A stretch of DNA of 64,000 bases from Actinoplanes flavus (GCF_017592555.1 NZ_JAGFNS010000003.1:257081-321080), one strand, 5' to 3'; positions 39,755-48,777 are shown, numbered from the stretch's first letter. Numbers and translations: made by a program. Notes: generated from the letters alone by a model not told the origin.

Positions 39755-39824
39755 CGATCCCGCCGAACACGCCGGCTGTCTCGAGCGCTTCGAGACAGCC
39801 GCCAGGACCGGCCGGGCGGGATCG
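39755..39824. repeat. Nested inverted repeats downstream of the PPOX gene
   Basis: Outer 10-bp arms CGATCCCGCC (39755-39764) and GGCGGGATCG (39815-39824) enclose an inner 12-bp perfect hairpin, CGGCTGTCTCGA (39773-39784) with complement 39790-39801 and a 5-nt GCGCT loop. It starts 24 nt after the PPOX stop and could terminate that transcript. The GGCTGTC stem also occurs in the hairpin beside repeat copy A. Confidence 0.65.
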
Positions 39825-39921
39825 ACCACAGTGCACAGCCGCCGGAGAACGGACCGGCCGGAACGCCGGTCAGCCGGTGGGCGCGCCGCGGCCTCGACCC
39901 GGCAGGTGATCGCGCGCGGCT

Positions 39922-40032
39922 GGACCACCGAGCTCAGCCCGGCGGGCGCGGCACAGGCGGGGGACGGCAGATGCTCGCGTGGCGCCGGCGGGACGGCCGG
40001 GATGCGGCGGGGCGGCGCAGCCCGTACCGGAA
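39922..40032 (-). repeat. Dispersed intergenic repeat, copy C (inverted)
   Basis: 111 bp, in inverse orientation to copy B and colinear with it over its whole length, with only a few one-base gaps. The shared 18-base core is the complement of 39937-39954. It lies 53 bp after the stop of the MocR-type gene. No ORF is supported in 39732-40084; apparent frames run antisense to the MocR gene or through the repeats. Confidence 0.75.
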
Positions 40033-40084
40033 ACGGGTGTGAAGAAGCGCGACCAGCCGCGGAGACCGAGTGGGCCGGCCGGGG

Positions 40085-41539
40085 TCAGGCGATGACGGCG
40101 GGGGTGCGCCAGGACGGGCCGGTGGCGTGGTCGAGGTCGTGGCGGACGGAGGCGATGCGGCGGACGGCTTCGACCAGGTCGTCGGCCGGGAGGGTGAAGG
40201 GTAGGCGCAGGAAGCGTTCGAGGGTGCCGTCGAGGCCGAAGCGGGGGCCGGGCGCCAAGCGGACGCCGACGTCCTCGGCGGCGCGGGAGAGGGCGCTGGA
40301 GATGGGGCCGTCGAGTTCGGCCCAGAGGGTGACGCCGCCGGTGGGGGTGACGAAACGCCATTCGGGGAGGCGGTCGCGGAGTTCGGCGATCAGGGCGTCG
40401 CGGCGGAACCGCAGCTGGGCCCGGCGCGCCGCGACGATCTCCGCGGAGAGGCGGAGCAACTGTACGGCGACGAGCTGCTCCAGAACCGGGCTGGCCATGT
40501 CGACGCCGACCCGGATGGCGGCCAGCCGCTGCACGACCGGGGCGGACGCGCGCACCCAGCCGATCCGCAGGCCACCCCAGTACGCCTTGCTCATGCCGCC
40601 GATCGAGGTGACCCGGGAGTGCCGGTCGAAGACGGCGACCGGCGGCGGCATCGGCTCCCCGTCGAGGGGAAGGTCCACGAACGACTCGTCGACGATCAGT
40701 TCGGTGCCGGTGGCGTGTGCCGTGGCGACGAGGCGTTCGCGCAGGGAGGCCGGCATCAGGTGGCCGGTGGGGTTGTGGAATTCGGGGATCACGTAGGTCA
40801 TCCGCGGCCGGGTCTGGCGCAGCGCCCCGAGCAGCATCTCGCCGTCCCATCCGGCTTCGATGTCGATGCCGTGGGTGCTGATCCGGGCGCGGCGGGCGGC
40901 GAGGGCGGCCAGCGCGTTCGGGTAGGTGGGCGTCTCGACGAGGACCGGCGCCCCGACCGGCACGGACAGGCGCAACACCAGGTCGAGGGCCTGCTGGGTG
41001 CCGCTGGTGACGAGGATCTGCTCGGCCGAGGTGGGCACGCCGCGGGCCGAGTACGCCTCGGCGACGGCGGCCCGCAACTCGGGCAGCCCGGTCGGGTGGT
41101 AGCCGGCGCTGCCCAGGTAGCGGGGCAGTTCGTCGGCGGCGGCGCGGGCGGCCGGCACCAGCTCGACCGGTGCCGCGGAGGCCGCCACCCCGAGGTCGAT
41201 CATGTCGAGGTCGTCGTCGGGCGTCCACAGGCCGGAGGTGGCCACCCGGTGGCCGTGCGGCAGGGTGGTCCAGCTTCCGGCGCCGCGCCGGCTGGTGAGG
41301 TGGCCGGTCTCGCGGAGGTTCCGGTACGCCGCGGACACGGTGGTGCGGCTGACTCCGAGTGCCTCGGCCAGCTCCCGTTCGGCGGGCAGCCGGACGCCGA
41401 GCGCGAGCCGCCCGTCGGACAGCAGCCCGCGGACGGCGGCGGCCAGGGCGGCGTAGTCGGGGCTGCGGCGGCGGCCCGGCAGTGCGTGCCACCGGCCGAG
41501 CAGGCGGGCCAATTGGTCTCCACGTACCGACGTCGTCAT
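40085..41539 (-). CDS. MocR-type (GntR/aminotransferase) transcriptional regulator, YczR group
   Basis: A 484-residue regulator. Residues 30-95 are a GntR winged helix (LALGVRLPAERELAEALGVSRTTVSAAYRNL). The rest is a fold-type I aminotransferase domain with PTYPNALAALAARRA, the N-P-T-G motif in EFHNPTGHLMP and the PLP lysine in SIGGMSKAYWGGLRIGW. Such proteins sense PLP or a PLP adduct. It diverges from a YczE-type membrane gene, the pairing that defines YczR regulators. ATG 41539 has GGAGG 5 nt upstream; an upstream in-frame GTG (41545) overlaps that site. Confidence 0.92.
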   Translation of the reverse strand: MTTSVRGDQLARLLGRWHALPGRRRSPDYAALAAAVRGLLSDGRLALGVRLPAERELAEALGVSRTTVSAAYRNLRETGHLTSRRGAGSWTTLPHGHRVATSGLWTPDDDLDMIDLGVAASAAPVELVPAARAAADELPRYLGSAGYHPTGLPELRAAVAEAYSARGVPTSAEQILVTSGTQQALDLVLRLSVPVGAPVLVETPTYPNALAALAARRARISTHGIDIEAGWDGEMLLGALRQTRPRMTYVIPEFHNPTGHLMPASLRERLVATAHATGTELIVDESFVDLPLDGEPMPPPVAVFDRHSRVTSIGGMSKAYWGGLRIGWVRASAPVVQRLAAIRVGVDMASPVLEQLVAVQLLRLSAEIVAARRAQLRFRRDALIAELRDRLPEWRFVTPTGGVTLWAELDGPISSALSRAAEDVGVRLAPGPRFGLDGTLERFLRLPFTLPADDLVEAVRRIASVRHDLDHATGPSWRTPAVIA

Positions 41540-41554
41540 AGCCACCTCCGATGA

Positions 41555-41583
41555 ATTGGCACTTTAGCACCGGGCGATTGGCA
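41555..41583 (+). promoter_or_regulatory. Direct repeat, candidate MocR/YczR operator
   Basis: ATTGGCA occurs at 41555-41561 and 41577-41583, 22 bp apart start to start (two helical turns), in the 59-bp gap between the divergent MocR and YczE genes. MocR regulators are known to bind direct repeats in such gaps. The second copy overlaps the probable YczE leader. Confidence 0.6.
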
Positions 41584-41598
41584 TGAAGAGTGGCTGTC

Positions 41599-42261
41599 AT
41601 GAGCCTGCTGCGCCGTGTGCCACAACTGTTCGCCGGTCTCGTCCTCTACGGCGCCAGCATGGCCCTCATGGTGGAGTCGGGCCTCGGCCTCAACCCGTGG
41701 GACGTCTTCCACCAGGGGGTCTCCGAGGTCACCGGGATCAGTTTCGGCTGGGTGGTGCTGCTGACCGGCATCCCGGTGCTGCTGCTGTGGATCCCGCTGC
41801 GGCAGCGGCCCGGGTTCGGCACGGTGGCCAATCTGGTCGTGGTCGGCTTCGCGGCGGACGCGGCCCTCGCGCTGCTGCCGTCCGCCGCCACGATGCCGGG
41901 CCGGGTCGGCTATCTGGTCGGCGGGATCCTGTTGAACGGGTTCGCGACCGGCCTCTACATCGGCAGCCGGATGGGGCCGGGGCCGCGCGACGGGCTGATG
42001 ACGGGGCTGGCCGGGCGGTTCCCGCGGGTGTCGCTGCGGGTGGTCCGTACCGGGATCGAACTGACCGTGCTGGGCGCCGGTTTCCTGTTGGGTGGGACGG
42101 TCGGGGTGGGCACGATCGCGTACGCGCTGGCGATCGGCCCGCTGGTGCACCTGTTCCTGCCGTTGCTGACCGCCCGGCGACCGGCCGGCAGTGATCTTCC
42201 GGACACATTCGCTTCCGGGTACGCCGACGGCACGGCATCATTGCGGCATGGGGGCCGGTGA
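41599..42261 (+). CDS. YczE/YyaS/YitT-family membrane protein
   Basis: A 220-residue protein with five or six membrane segments. The start LRRVPQLFAGLVLYGASMALMV, GLGLNPWDVFHQGVSEVTG and GSRMGPGPRDGLMTG are typical of YczE. The role is unclear; a transport function linked to vitamin B6 or its derivatives has been suggested because of the linked MocR regulators. ATG 41599 has GAAGAG about 8 nt upstream; a GTG at 41590 is less likely. It diverges from the MocR gene across 59 bp. Confidence 0.88.
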   Translation: MSLLRRVPQLFAGLVLYGASMALMVESGLGLNPWDVFHQGVSEVTGISFGWVVLLTGIPVLLLWIPLRQRPGFGTVANLVVVGFAADAALALLPSAATMPGRVGYLVGGILLNGFATGLYIGSRMGPGPRDGLMTGLAGRFPRVSLRVVRTGIELTVLGAGFLLGGTVGVGTIAYALAIGPLVHLFLPLLTARRPAGSDLPDTFASGYADGTASLRHGGR

Positions 42262-42676
42262 CTGGAACTGGAACGACGCTTGGATCTTCGTCGCCGCGGT
42301 CATCGCCGAGCGCCTCGAGCGTGACCGGGCACTGCACGCGGCGCTGCCGGTGACCGGGGCGACGCTGGCCGACCTGCTGGCCGCGGCGGATTTCCTGCAC
42401 CACAGCGTGCCCACCCGCGAGGATCTCGAGGAGTCGATCCGCCGCCTGGCCGGGGCCGGGCTGATCACCGTGGACGACGACGTGTTCGAGATCGCCCCGG
42501 CCGGTGAGCAGCTCTGGCGGACCCGGCCGTTCAGCGGCCTGTCGTCGGCCGTGATGACGTTGCACGCGCAGCTCAACCGCGCGGCCCGGCCCGGCTGGAC
42601 CGAGTGGACGCTGGACGAGCAGGCCTACAACGCGGCCGTCCGGGAGTACAGCCTCCGGCTGGCCGACGGCCGCTAG
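42248..42676 (+). CDS. Hypothetical protein with winged-helix-like region
   Basis: A 142-residue protein I do not recognise. It begins MGAGDWNWNDAWIFVAAVIAERLE and has a likely winged-helix pattern in GATLADLLAAADFLHHSVPTREDLEESIRRLAGAGLI followed by a beta hairpin (TVDDDVFEIAPAGEQLW). The C-terminus TEWTLDEQAYNAAVREYSLRL is helical. Good codon bias. The start overlaps the end of the YczE gene by 14 nt in another frame. Its stop abuts the hisF stop on the opposite strand with no gap. Confidence 0.75.
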   Translation: MGAGDWNWNDAWIFVAAVIAERLERDRALHAALPVTGATLADLLAAADFLHHSVPTREDLEESIRRLAGAGLITVDDDVFEIAPAGEQLWRTRPFSGLSSAVMTLHAQLNRAARPGWTEWTLDEQAYNAAVREYSLRLADGR

Positions 42677-43438
42677 CTAGCGGACCGGGTTGCCGGCCGC
42701 CCGCAGGCTGTCCTTGACCTCGCCGATGCTGAGGTCGCCGAAGTGGAAGACACTCGCCGCGAGCACCGCGTCGGCGCCCGCCTCGACGGCCGGCGGGAAG
42801 TGCTCGACCGCCCCGGCCCCGCCGCTGGCGATCACCGGGATGTCCACCACCTTCCGGACCGCCCGGATCAGCTCCAGGTCGAAGCCGGCCTTGGTGCCGT
42901 CGGCGTCCATCGAGTTGAGCAGGATCTCCCCGGCGCCCAGCTCGGCCACCCGCGCGGCCCACTCGATCGCGTCGAGCCCGGCGCTGCGGCGGCCGCCGTG
43001 CGTGGTGACCTCCCAGCCGCTCGGCTGCCCGCCGGAACGGCGCACGTCCAGCGACAGCACCAGCACCTGGTTGCCGAACCGCTCGGCGATCTCGGAGATG
43101 AGCGCGGGACGGGCGATGGCCGCCGTGTTGACCCCGACCTTGTCGGCGCCGGCGCGCAGCAGCACGTCCACATTCTCCGGGGAGCGGACGCCGCCGCCCA
43201 CGGTGAGCGGGATGAAGACCGTCTCGGCGGTGCGCCGGACCACGTCGAGCATGGTGCCCCGGTCGTCGGAGGAGGCGGTCACGTCGAGGAAGGTCAGCTC
43301 GTCGGCGCCGGCCGCGTCGTAGGCGGCGGCCAGCTCGACCGGGTCGCCGGCGTCACGCAGGTCGACGAAGTTGACACCCTTCACCACCCGGCCGGCGTCC
43401 ACGTCCAGGCAGGGGATCACTCGTACCGCGACCGTCAT
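42677..43438 (-). CDS. hisF: Imidazole glycerol phosphate synthase cyclase subunit
   Basis: A 253-residue TIM barrel that, with HisH, makes imidazole glycerol phosphate and AICAR. The catalytic aspartates are in [15 protein letters not shown] (D11) and LVLSLDVRR (about D130). Phosphate-binding loops are [12 protein letters not shown] and [16 protein letters not shown]. Its ATG overlaps the stop of the EamA transporter gene as ATGA (43435-43438), so it is translated behind that gene instead of behind priA. Confidence 0.97.
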   Translation of the reverse strand: MTVAVRVIPCLDVDAGRVVKGVNFVDLRDAGDPVELAAAYDAAGADELTFLDVTASSDDRGTMLDVVRRTAETVFIPLTVGGGVRSPENVDVLLRAGADKVGVNTAAIARPALISEIAERFGNQVLVLSLDVRRSGGQPSGWEVTTHGGRRSAGLDAIEWAARVAELGAGEILLNSMDADGTKAGFDLELIRAVRKVVDIPVIASGGAGAVEHFPPAVEAGADAVLAASVFHFGDLSIGEVKDSLRAAGNPVR

Positions 43439-44319
43439 GCCACCACCCTAACCATCTCCGGTTTCCGCGCCGGGCGGGACCTGACCAGTCCCACAAGCAC
43501 GCCGCTGACCACCAGCGCGCCACCGGCGACGTCGGTGCCGTGGATCCGCTCGCCGAGGAACAGCGCGGCCGAGGCGATGCCGAAGAACGGGACGAGCATG
43601 GAGAACGGGGCCACGGTCGAGGCGCCGTACCGCCGCATCAGGTAGCCCCAGCCGGCGAACCCGCCCAGGGTGGAGATCAGTGCGATGTAGAGCACCGCCA
43701 GCACCGCCTCGGTGTCGACGGCACGCAGCGCGGCCAGGTCGGCGGCCGGGCCGTCGACCAGCAGGGTGAGGATGATCAGCGGGCCGGTGGCCAGGGCGCT
43801 CACCCAGACCATGAAGCGCAGCGTGTCCGGCGGGGACGCTTTGCGGGTGGCGACGTTGGACACGCCCCAGGCCGCGGCCGCGCCGATGACGAGCAGGAAG
43901 GCGGGCAGGTTGGCGGTCATCCGGGTGGCCACCACGGCGACTCCGGCGAGCGCCACCGCCAGCCCGGCGAGCTGCACCGGGCGCGGGCGCTCCCGCAGGA
44001 ACAGCGTGGCGAAGAGCATCGTGAAGATCGCCTGGCTCTGCAGGACCAGCGAGCTGAGGCCGGCCGGCATCCCGGCGTGCATCCCGATGAAGAGCAGGCT
44101 GAACTTGACCACGCCGAGGACCAGGGCGACCGTGACGAGCCAGCGCCACGGCACCTGCGGGCGGCCGACCAGCAGCAGCGCCGGGAAGGCGGCCAGGCCG
44201 AAGCGCAGGGCGGAGAAGAGCAGCGGCGGGAAGTGCTCCAGCCCGGCGTCGATGGCGACGAAGTTGAATCCCCAGACGGCCGCCACGGCGACGGCGAGGG
44301 CGAGGTCACGCGGTCTCAT
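43435..44319 (-). CDS. EamA family (DMT) transporter
   Basis: A 294-residue membrane protein with ten hydrophobic segments in two EamA halves (first half [18 protein letters not shown]..., second [19 protein letters not shown]). EamA proteins export amino acids or related metabolites. It lies upstream of hisF, overlapping it by ATGA, and is divergent from a LysR regulator. Export of an amino acid linked to histidine or purine metabolism is a guess from context. ATG 44319 gives the canonical start; a GTG at 44334 is possible. Confidence 0.9.
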   Translation of the reverse strand: MRPRDLALAVAVAAVWGFNFVAIDAGLEHFPPLLFSALRFGLAAFPALLLVGRPQVPWRWLVTVALVLGVVKFSLLFIGMHAGMPAGLSSLVLQSQAIFTMLFATLFLRERPRPVQLAGLAVALAGVAVVATRMTANLPAFLLVIGAAAAWGVSNVATRKASPPDTLRFMVWVSALATGPLIILTLLVDGPAADLAALRAVDTEAVLAVLYIALISTLGGFAGWGYLMRRYGASTVAPFSMLVPFFGIASAALFLGERIHGTDVAGGALVVSGVLVGLVRSRPARKPEMVRVVA

Positions 44320-44366
44320 GAGGCCCAGCCTCACCCGGCCGGAACGTTAAGCACCAGCAAAATAAG

Positions 44367-44394
44367 CTACACCGTCGATGTAGCATCGCTACAT
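44367..44394. promoter_or_regulatory. Candidate LysR operator between EamA and LysR genes
   Basis: Three related half-sites: CTACA (44367-44371), ATGTAG (44378-44383) and CTACAT (44389-44394). CTACA-N7-TGTAG and ATGTAG-N5-CTACAT are overlapping inverted repeats; the last overlaps the LysR start codon. This fits autorepression and control of the divergent transporter gene. Confidence 0.5.
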
Positions 44395-45301
44395 GATTGA
44401 CGTGGGGAGGCTCCGGGCGCTGCACGCGGTGGCCAGCTACGGCACGGTTCTCGCCGCCGGCCACGCGCTGCACTGCACCCCGTCGGCGGTCTCCCAGCAA
44501 CTCGCCAAGCTGGAGCGGGAGACCGGCGCCACACTGGTCGAGAAGGACGGGCGGCGGCTGCGGCTCACCGAGGCCGGCCGGGTCCTCGCCGATCACGCCG
44601 AGCGTGTGCTGACCAGCCTGGACGAGGCGGAGACGGCGCTCGCCGCGCACCGCGACACGGTCACCGGGCGGCTCACCATGACGGCCTTCGCGACCGCCTG
44701 CCGGGCGCTCATGCCGCACGCCCTGCGCCGTCTGGCCACCGATCATCCGCAGTTGACCACCGGGCTGATCGAGGTGAATCCGCACGAGGGGCTCGACCTG
44801 CTGCGCCGCGGCCACGTCGACCTCGCGGTGCTGGACGACTGGCCGGAGGTGGCGCTGCGCTACCCGGACGGGGTCTCGAAGATCACACTCGGGGAGGATC
44901 ACGCCGACCTGGTCGTGCCGCGTGATCATCGCCTGGCCGGGACCATCGATGTGGAGGAAGCTCGTCACGAGCGCTGGATCGGCGTCCGGGCGGGCGACGT
45001 CTGCTACGAGTACCTGATCCGGCGATTACCCGGAGTGGTGCCGGATTTCCAGGTGGGCGAGTTCGAGACGCAGTTGACGCTGATCGCCGCCGGGCTCGGA
45101 GTCGGCCTCATCCCACGGCTGGCACGCTCTTCCCTGCCGGAAGACGTCCGAATCGTCCGAATAAATCAGACACCTACCCGCCGCGTGGTTCTCGCCTGGC
45201 GGGACTCCTCAGCGGCCCGGCCCGCCATCCGGGCCGCCGAACAGGCACTACGTGAAGCTTGGAAGATCAACCGAGAACGGCAAGAGCTTCTCGTACGGTG
45301 A
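44393..45301 (+). CDS. LysR family transcriptional regulator
   Basis: A 302-residue LysR regulator. The N-terminal winged helix is [20 protein letters not shown] and [20 protein letters not shown]; the effector domain follows from about residue 90 and holds [23 protein letters not shown] and [15 protein letters not shown]. It probably controls the divergent EamA transporter gene and, through coupling, hisF. Its 3' end overlaps the priA 3' end by 35 nt on the opposite strand. Confidence 0.93.
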   Translation: MIDVGRLRALHAVASYGTVLAAGHALHCTPSAVSQQLAKLERETGATLVEKDGRRLRLTEAGRVLADHAERVLTSLDEAETALAAHRDTVTGRLTMTAFATACRALMPHALRRLATDHPQLTTGLIEVNPHEGLDLLRRGHVDLAVLDDWPEVALRYPDGVSKITLGEDHADLVVPRDHRLAGTIDVEEARHERWIGVRAGDVCYEYLIRRLPGVVPDFQVGEFETQLTLIAAGLGVGLIPRLARSSLPEDVRIVRINQTPTRRVVLAWRDSSAARPAIRAAEQALREAWKINRERQELLVR

Positions 45302-45986
45302 ACGCGCCCGCATAGAGCGCCTTGCCCGCGATGACCCCCTCCACCCCGACCGGCTCCAGGGTGGCCAGCGCCCGCAGGTCGTCCAGGGTGGAGACGCCGC
45401 CACTGGCGATGACCGGCTTGTCGGTGGCGGCACACACCTCGCGCAGCAGATCCAGGTTCGGGCCGCGCATGGTGCCGTCCTTGGTGATGTCGGTGACGAC
45501 GTACCGGGACGCGCCCGCCTTGTCCAGCCGGGCCAGCACCTCGTACAGGTCGCCGCCGTCCCGGGTCCAGCCGCGCGCCGACAGGGTCCGCCCGCGCACG
45601 TCCAGGCCGATCGCCACGCGGTCGCCGTACTCGCCGCAGATCCGGTCGCACCACTCCGGGTCCTCCAGCGCGGCGGTGCCGATGTTGACCCGCTGGGCGC
45701 CGGTGGCCAGCGCCCGGGTCAGCGACGCGTCGTCGCGGATGCCGCCGGACAGCTCCACCTTGACGTCGAGGCGGCGCACCACGTCGGCGAGCAGGCCGGC
45801 GTTGGAGCCACGGCCGAACGCCGCGTCCAGGTCGACCAGGTGGATCCACTCGGCGCCGTCGTTCTGCCAGGCCAGCGCGGCTTCGAGCGGGTCACCGTAG
45901 GCGGTCTCCGAGCCGGCGGCGCCCTGCACCAGGCGGACGGCCTGGCCGTCGGCGACGTCGACGGCGGGCAGCAGTTGGAGGGTCAT
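45267..45986 (-). CDS. priA: Phosphoribosyl isomerase A (HisA/TrpF bifunctional)
   Basis: A 239-residue TIM barrel of the HisA family. [18 protein letters not shown] has the first catalytic Asp and [20 protein letters not shown] the second (DITKDGT). In actinobacteria this enzyme (PriA) also isomerises phosphoribosyl anthranilate for tryptophan synthesis, because trpF is missing; no trpF is seen beside trpCBA here, so the double role is likely. AGGAG lies 5 nt before ATG 45986. It closes the hisD-C-B-H operon, 17 nt after a small membrane protein gene. Confidence 0.95.
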   Translation of the reverse strand: MTLQLLPAVDVADGQAVRLVQGAAGSETAYGDPLEAALAWQNDGAEWIHLVDLDAAFGRGSNAGLLADVVRRLDVKVELSGGIRDDASLTRALATGAQRVNIGTAALEDPEWCDRICGEYGDRVAIGLDVRGRTLSARGWTRDGGDLYEVLARLDKAGASRYVVTDITKDGTMRGPNLDLLREVCAATDKPVIASGGVSTLDDLRALATLEPVGVEGVIAGKALYAGAFTVREALAVLG

Positions 45987-46003
45987 GTTTCTCCTGACGA
46001 AAG

Positions 46004-46321
46004 CTAAGACCGGCGGCCGAGCACCACGACGACGAGGGCCGGCACGGCGAGAACGAGCATGGCGGTGAGGATGATGCGCAGTGGCAGGTCCGGGATGAGC
46101 GTCCAGACGGCGGCGACGGCCAGCAGCGTGACGACCACGATGCCGATCCGCTGCCGGCGGCTGCGGTGATACAGCCGCCCGTCCCGGCCGAACCTCGGTT
46201 TCAGACTCTTCAGAAAGGTGCGGCGCCGCTCCCGGCGGGCCACCCGGCGGGCACGGACCGCCTTCTCCCGCTCCTGAACGGCGAGCCGCTCGGCCCGGCG
46301 CCGGGCACGTTCCTTGCTCAA
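46004..46321 (-). CDS. Small basic membrane protein in the his operon
   Basis: A 105-residue protein of unknown function. The first 60 residues are very basic ([32 protein letters not shown]), followed by two adjacent hydrophobic segments ([19 protein letters not shown] and [20 protein letters not shown]). It starts with TTG at 46321, overlapping the hisH stop as TTGA (46318-46321), and ends 17 nt before priA. The position between hisH and priA suggests it is cotranscribed, but a role in histidine synthesis is not shown. Confidence 0.82.
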   Translation of the reverse strand: MSKERARRRAERLAVQEREKAVRARRVARRERRRTFLKSLKPRFGRDGRLYHRSRRQRIGIVVVTLLAVAAVWTLIPDLPLRIILTAMLVLAVPALVVVVLGRRS

Positions 46322-46935
46322 AGCGTCGCGACCCAGTTGCTCAGCAGCAGGTAACCGGAGTCGGCCGACTTCTCCGGGTGGAACTGGGCGGCGCTGAGCG
46401 CGCCCGCCTCCACCACGGCCACGAACGGCCGATCATGCGACGCGGTGGTCACCCGGGCATCGCTCAACAGATCAAGATCTTGAGCGGCGTACGAATGGAC
46501 GAAGTAGAACCGTGCCCCCGCCGGAAGGCCGTCCAGCAGCCGTGAGCCCTCCGCGACGTCGACCGTGTTCCAGCCCATGTGCGGGATCCGCTGCGCGGAC
46601 AGCTTCGTGACCGAACCGGGCAGTAGGCCCAGCCCCTTGGTCTCGACGCCGTGCTCCACCCCCGACTCGAAGAGGATCTGCATGCCGACGCAGATGCCCA
46701 GCACCGGTTTTCCGGCCGCCACCCGCTCGGCGATCACCGGCCGGGCGTTCAGCGCCTCGATCCCGGCCATGCAGGCGGCATAGGCCCCCACGCCGGGCAC
46801 CACGAGACCGTCCGCCTCGGCGGCGGCCGCCAGGTCGCCGGTGACCGTCACGTCCACCCCGGTACGGGCGACCGCCCGCTCCGCCGACCGCAGGTTCCCC
46901 GAGCCGTAGTCGAGGACGACCACACTCTTCGCCAT
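46318..46935 (-). CDS. hisH: Imidazole glycerol phosphate synthase glutaminase subunit
   Basis: A 205-residue class I glutamine amidotransferase that feeds ammonia to HisF. The catalytic triad is in [14 protein letters not shown] (Cys) and [14 protein letters not shown] (His, Glu). [14 protein letters not shown] and [13 protein letters not shown] are typical of HisH. ATG 46935 has GGGGGAGG 5 nt upstream and shares one base with the stop of the preceding small gene (TGATG). The frame is open to 46956 inside that gene. Confidence 0.96.
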   Translation of the reverse strand: MAKSVVVLDYGSGNLRSAERAVARTGVDVTVTGDLAAAAEADGLVVPGVGAYAACMAGIEALNARPVIAERVAAGKPVLGICVGMQILFESGVEHGVETKGLGLLPGSVTKLSAQRIPHMGWNTVDVAEGSRLLDGLPAGARFYFVHSYAAQDLDLLSDARVTTASHDRPFVAVVEAGALSAAQFHPEKSADSGYLLLSNWVATL

Positions 46936-47096
46936 CACGCCTCCCCCGAGGGCCACCAGGCGAACCCGCCGGCGACCGCGAGCACCGCCAGCACCGCGGT
47001 GATCCCGATGCTGAACCGGGTCGCCCCCGACTTGACCAGCTGGATCACGCCGCCGATCAGGATCCCGGCGAGCGCGAACAGCACCAGCGAGATCAC
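46935..47096 (-). CDS. 53-residue membrane protein between hisB and hisH
   Basis: A small gene of 54 codons filling the gap between hisB and hisH exactly: the GTG at 47096 overlaps the hisB stop as GTGA (47093-47096) and the TGA overlaps the hisH ATG as TGATG. The product begins [20 protein letters not shown], then a short KSGATRFS loop and a second hydrophobic segment (IGITAVLAVLAVAGGFAWW), so it is a two-helix membrane protein. Third positions are almost all G/C. GGGGG lies 5 nt before the GTG. The function is unknown. Confidence 0.75.
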   Translation of the reverse strand: MISLVLFALAGILIGGVIQLVKSGATRFSIGITAVLAVLAVAGGFAWWPSGEA

Positions 47097-47704
47097 AGCA
47101 CCCCCTTGGTGGAGGGCAGCGAGCCGGCGTTGCGGGGGTCGATCTCGACGGCCTCCCGCAGCGCCCGGGAGAACGCCTTGAACTGGGCCTCCACGACGTG
47201 GTGCGCGTCCGGGTGGCCGCCCGGACGGCAGGCGCGGAGCACGTCCACGTGCAGGGTCACCTTGGCGGCGTGGCCGAACGCCTCGAAGATGTGCCGCGTC
47301 ATGCTGGTCGCGTAGACCGGCCCGATGTACGGCGTGAGCAGCGGCTCGTCGTGCACCACGTAGGGCCGGCCGGACAGGTCCACGGCGGCCCGGACCAGCA
47401 CCTCGTCCATCGGGATGGTGGCCGATCCGTACCGCCGGATGCCCCGTTTGTCGCCGAGCGCCTTGGCGAACGCCTCGCCGAGGGCGATGGCGGTGTCCTC
47501 CATGGTGTGGTGCGAGTCGATCTCCAGGTCGCCCTCGCAGCGGACCGTGAGGTCGAACCCGCCGTGCTTGGCGAGCTGGTTGAGCATGTGGTCGTAGAAG
47601 CCGACCCCGGTGTTCAGGTCGCCCTTGCCGGTGCCGTCGAGGTCGATCTCGATCAGCACCTTGGTCTCGTTGGTCACACGGTCGATACGGGCAGTCCGGC
47701 TCAC
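47093..47704 (-). CDS. hisB: Imidazoleglycerol-phosphate dehydratase
   Basis: A 203-residue stand-alone HisB. The manganese-binding motifs are [50 protein letters not shown] and [20 protein letters not shown]. Before the last motif there are a few extra residues (RACRPGGHP) compared with most HisB proteins. There is no fused phosphatase. GTG 47704 overlaps the hisC stop as GTGA; the long open frame upstream is in hisC and not used. Confidence 0.97.
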   Translation of the reverse strand: MSRTARIDRVTNETKVLIEIDLDGTGKGDLNTGVGFYDHMLNQLAKHGGFDLTVRCEGDLEIDSHHTMEDTAIALGEAFAKALGDKRGIRRYGSATIPMDEVLVRAAVDLSGRPYVVHDEPLLTPYIGPVYATSMTRHIFEAFGHAAKVTLHVDVLRACRPGGHPDAHHVVEAQFKAFSRALREAVEIDPRNAGSLPSTKGVL

Positions 47705-48777
47705 GAAAGGATCTCCTCGGCGGCGTTCAGGAAAGCGGTGGTCTCGGATTCGGTGCCGGCGGTGACCCGCAGCCACCCGGCCAGGCCGACGTCCCGGATC
47801 AGCACGCCCCGGTCCAGGAAGGCCTGCCAGTCGGCCTTCTGATCGGCGGAGACGGCGAAGAGCACGAAGTTGGCGTCCGAGTCGGCCACCTTCACCCCCC
47901 GGGCCCGCAGGACCGACACGATCCGGTCGCGCTGCTCCTTGATGGCCTCCACGGTGGCCAGCAGCGACGCCCGGTGCACCACGGCGGCCCGCGCGGCCGC
48001 CTGGCTGATCGCCGACAGGTGGTAGGGCAGGCGCACCAGCTGCACGGCGTCGACCACGGCCGGGTCGGCGGCCAGATAGCCCAGCCGCCCGCCGGCGAAC
48101 CCGAACGCCTTGCTCATCGTCCGGCTCACCACCAGGCGCGGGTGGTGCGGCAGCAGGGTCAGTGCGCTCGCCGTGCCGGGCCGGGAGAACTCGGTGTACG
48201 CCTCGTCGACGATCACCATGCCGCGGGCCGCGCCCAGCACCGCGTCGATCACGGCCGGGTCGAGCGCGGTGCCGGTCGGGTTGTTCGGCGAGCAGACGAA
48301 CACCAGATCCGGGTCGTGCTTCTCGATCTCGGCGACCGCCGCTTCCGGGCGCAGGCCGAAGTCCGGGTCGCGCAGCGCCCCGATCCACCGGGTGCCGGTG
48401 CCCTGTGCCAGCAGCGGGTGCATCGAATAGGACGGCCCGAAGCCGAGCGCGCTGCGCCCCGGGCCGCCGAAGGCCTGGAGCAGCTGCTGCTGCACCTCGT
48501 TCGACCCGTTCGCGGCCCACACGTTCGCCGTGGTCAGGCCGTGGCCCAGATAGCCGGCCAGCTCGTTGCGCAGGGCGATCGCGTCCCGGTCCGGGTAGCG
48601 GTTGAGGTCACGCAGCTCGGCCTGCACGGCCTTGCCGATCGCCTCGACCACGTCGTCCGGCACCGGGTACGAGTTCTCGTTCGTGTTCAACTGCACCGCG
48701 ACGTCGAGCTGGGGGGCGCCGTACGGCGACGTGCCCCGCAGATCGTCCCGGATCGGCAGATCGTCGATGGTCGTCAC
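47701..48777 (-). CDS. hisC: Histidinol-phosphate aminotransferase
   Basis: A 358-residue PLP-dependent class I/II aminotransferase. The N-terminal [15 protein letters not shown], substrate motif [28 protein letters not shown] and the PLP lysine in [19 protein letters not shown] are complete. It converts imidazole-acetol phosphate and glutamate to histidinol phosphate. The GTG start overlaps the hisD stop as GTGA (48774-48777). Confidence 0.97.
   Translation of the reverse strand: MTTIDDLPIRDDLRGTSPYGAPQLDVAVQLNTNENSYPVPDDVVEAIGKAVQAELRDLNRYPDRDAIALRNELAGYLGHGLTTANVWAANGSNEVQQQLLQAFGGPGRSALGFGPSYSMHPLLAQGTGTRWIGALRDPDFGLRPEAAVAEIEKHDPDLVFVCSPNNPTGTALDPAVIDAVLGAARGMVIVDEAYTEFSRPGTASALTLLPHHPRLVVSRTMSKAFGFAGGRLGYLAADPAVVDAVQLVRLPYHLSAISQAAARAAVVHRASLLATVEAIKEQRDRIVSVLRARGVKVADSDANFVLFAVSADQKADWQAFLDRGVLIRDVGLAGWLRVTAGTESETTAFLNAAEEILS

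Noticed and set aside
39831..40796. A 321-codon plus-strand frame over repeat copy C and the MocR gene
   Set aside because: It is antisense to the MocR-type gene and crosses a non-coding repeat; the product is basic and low complexity.
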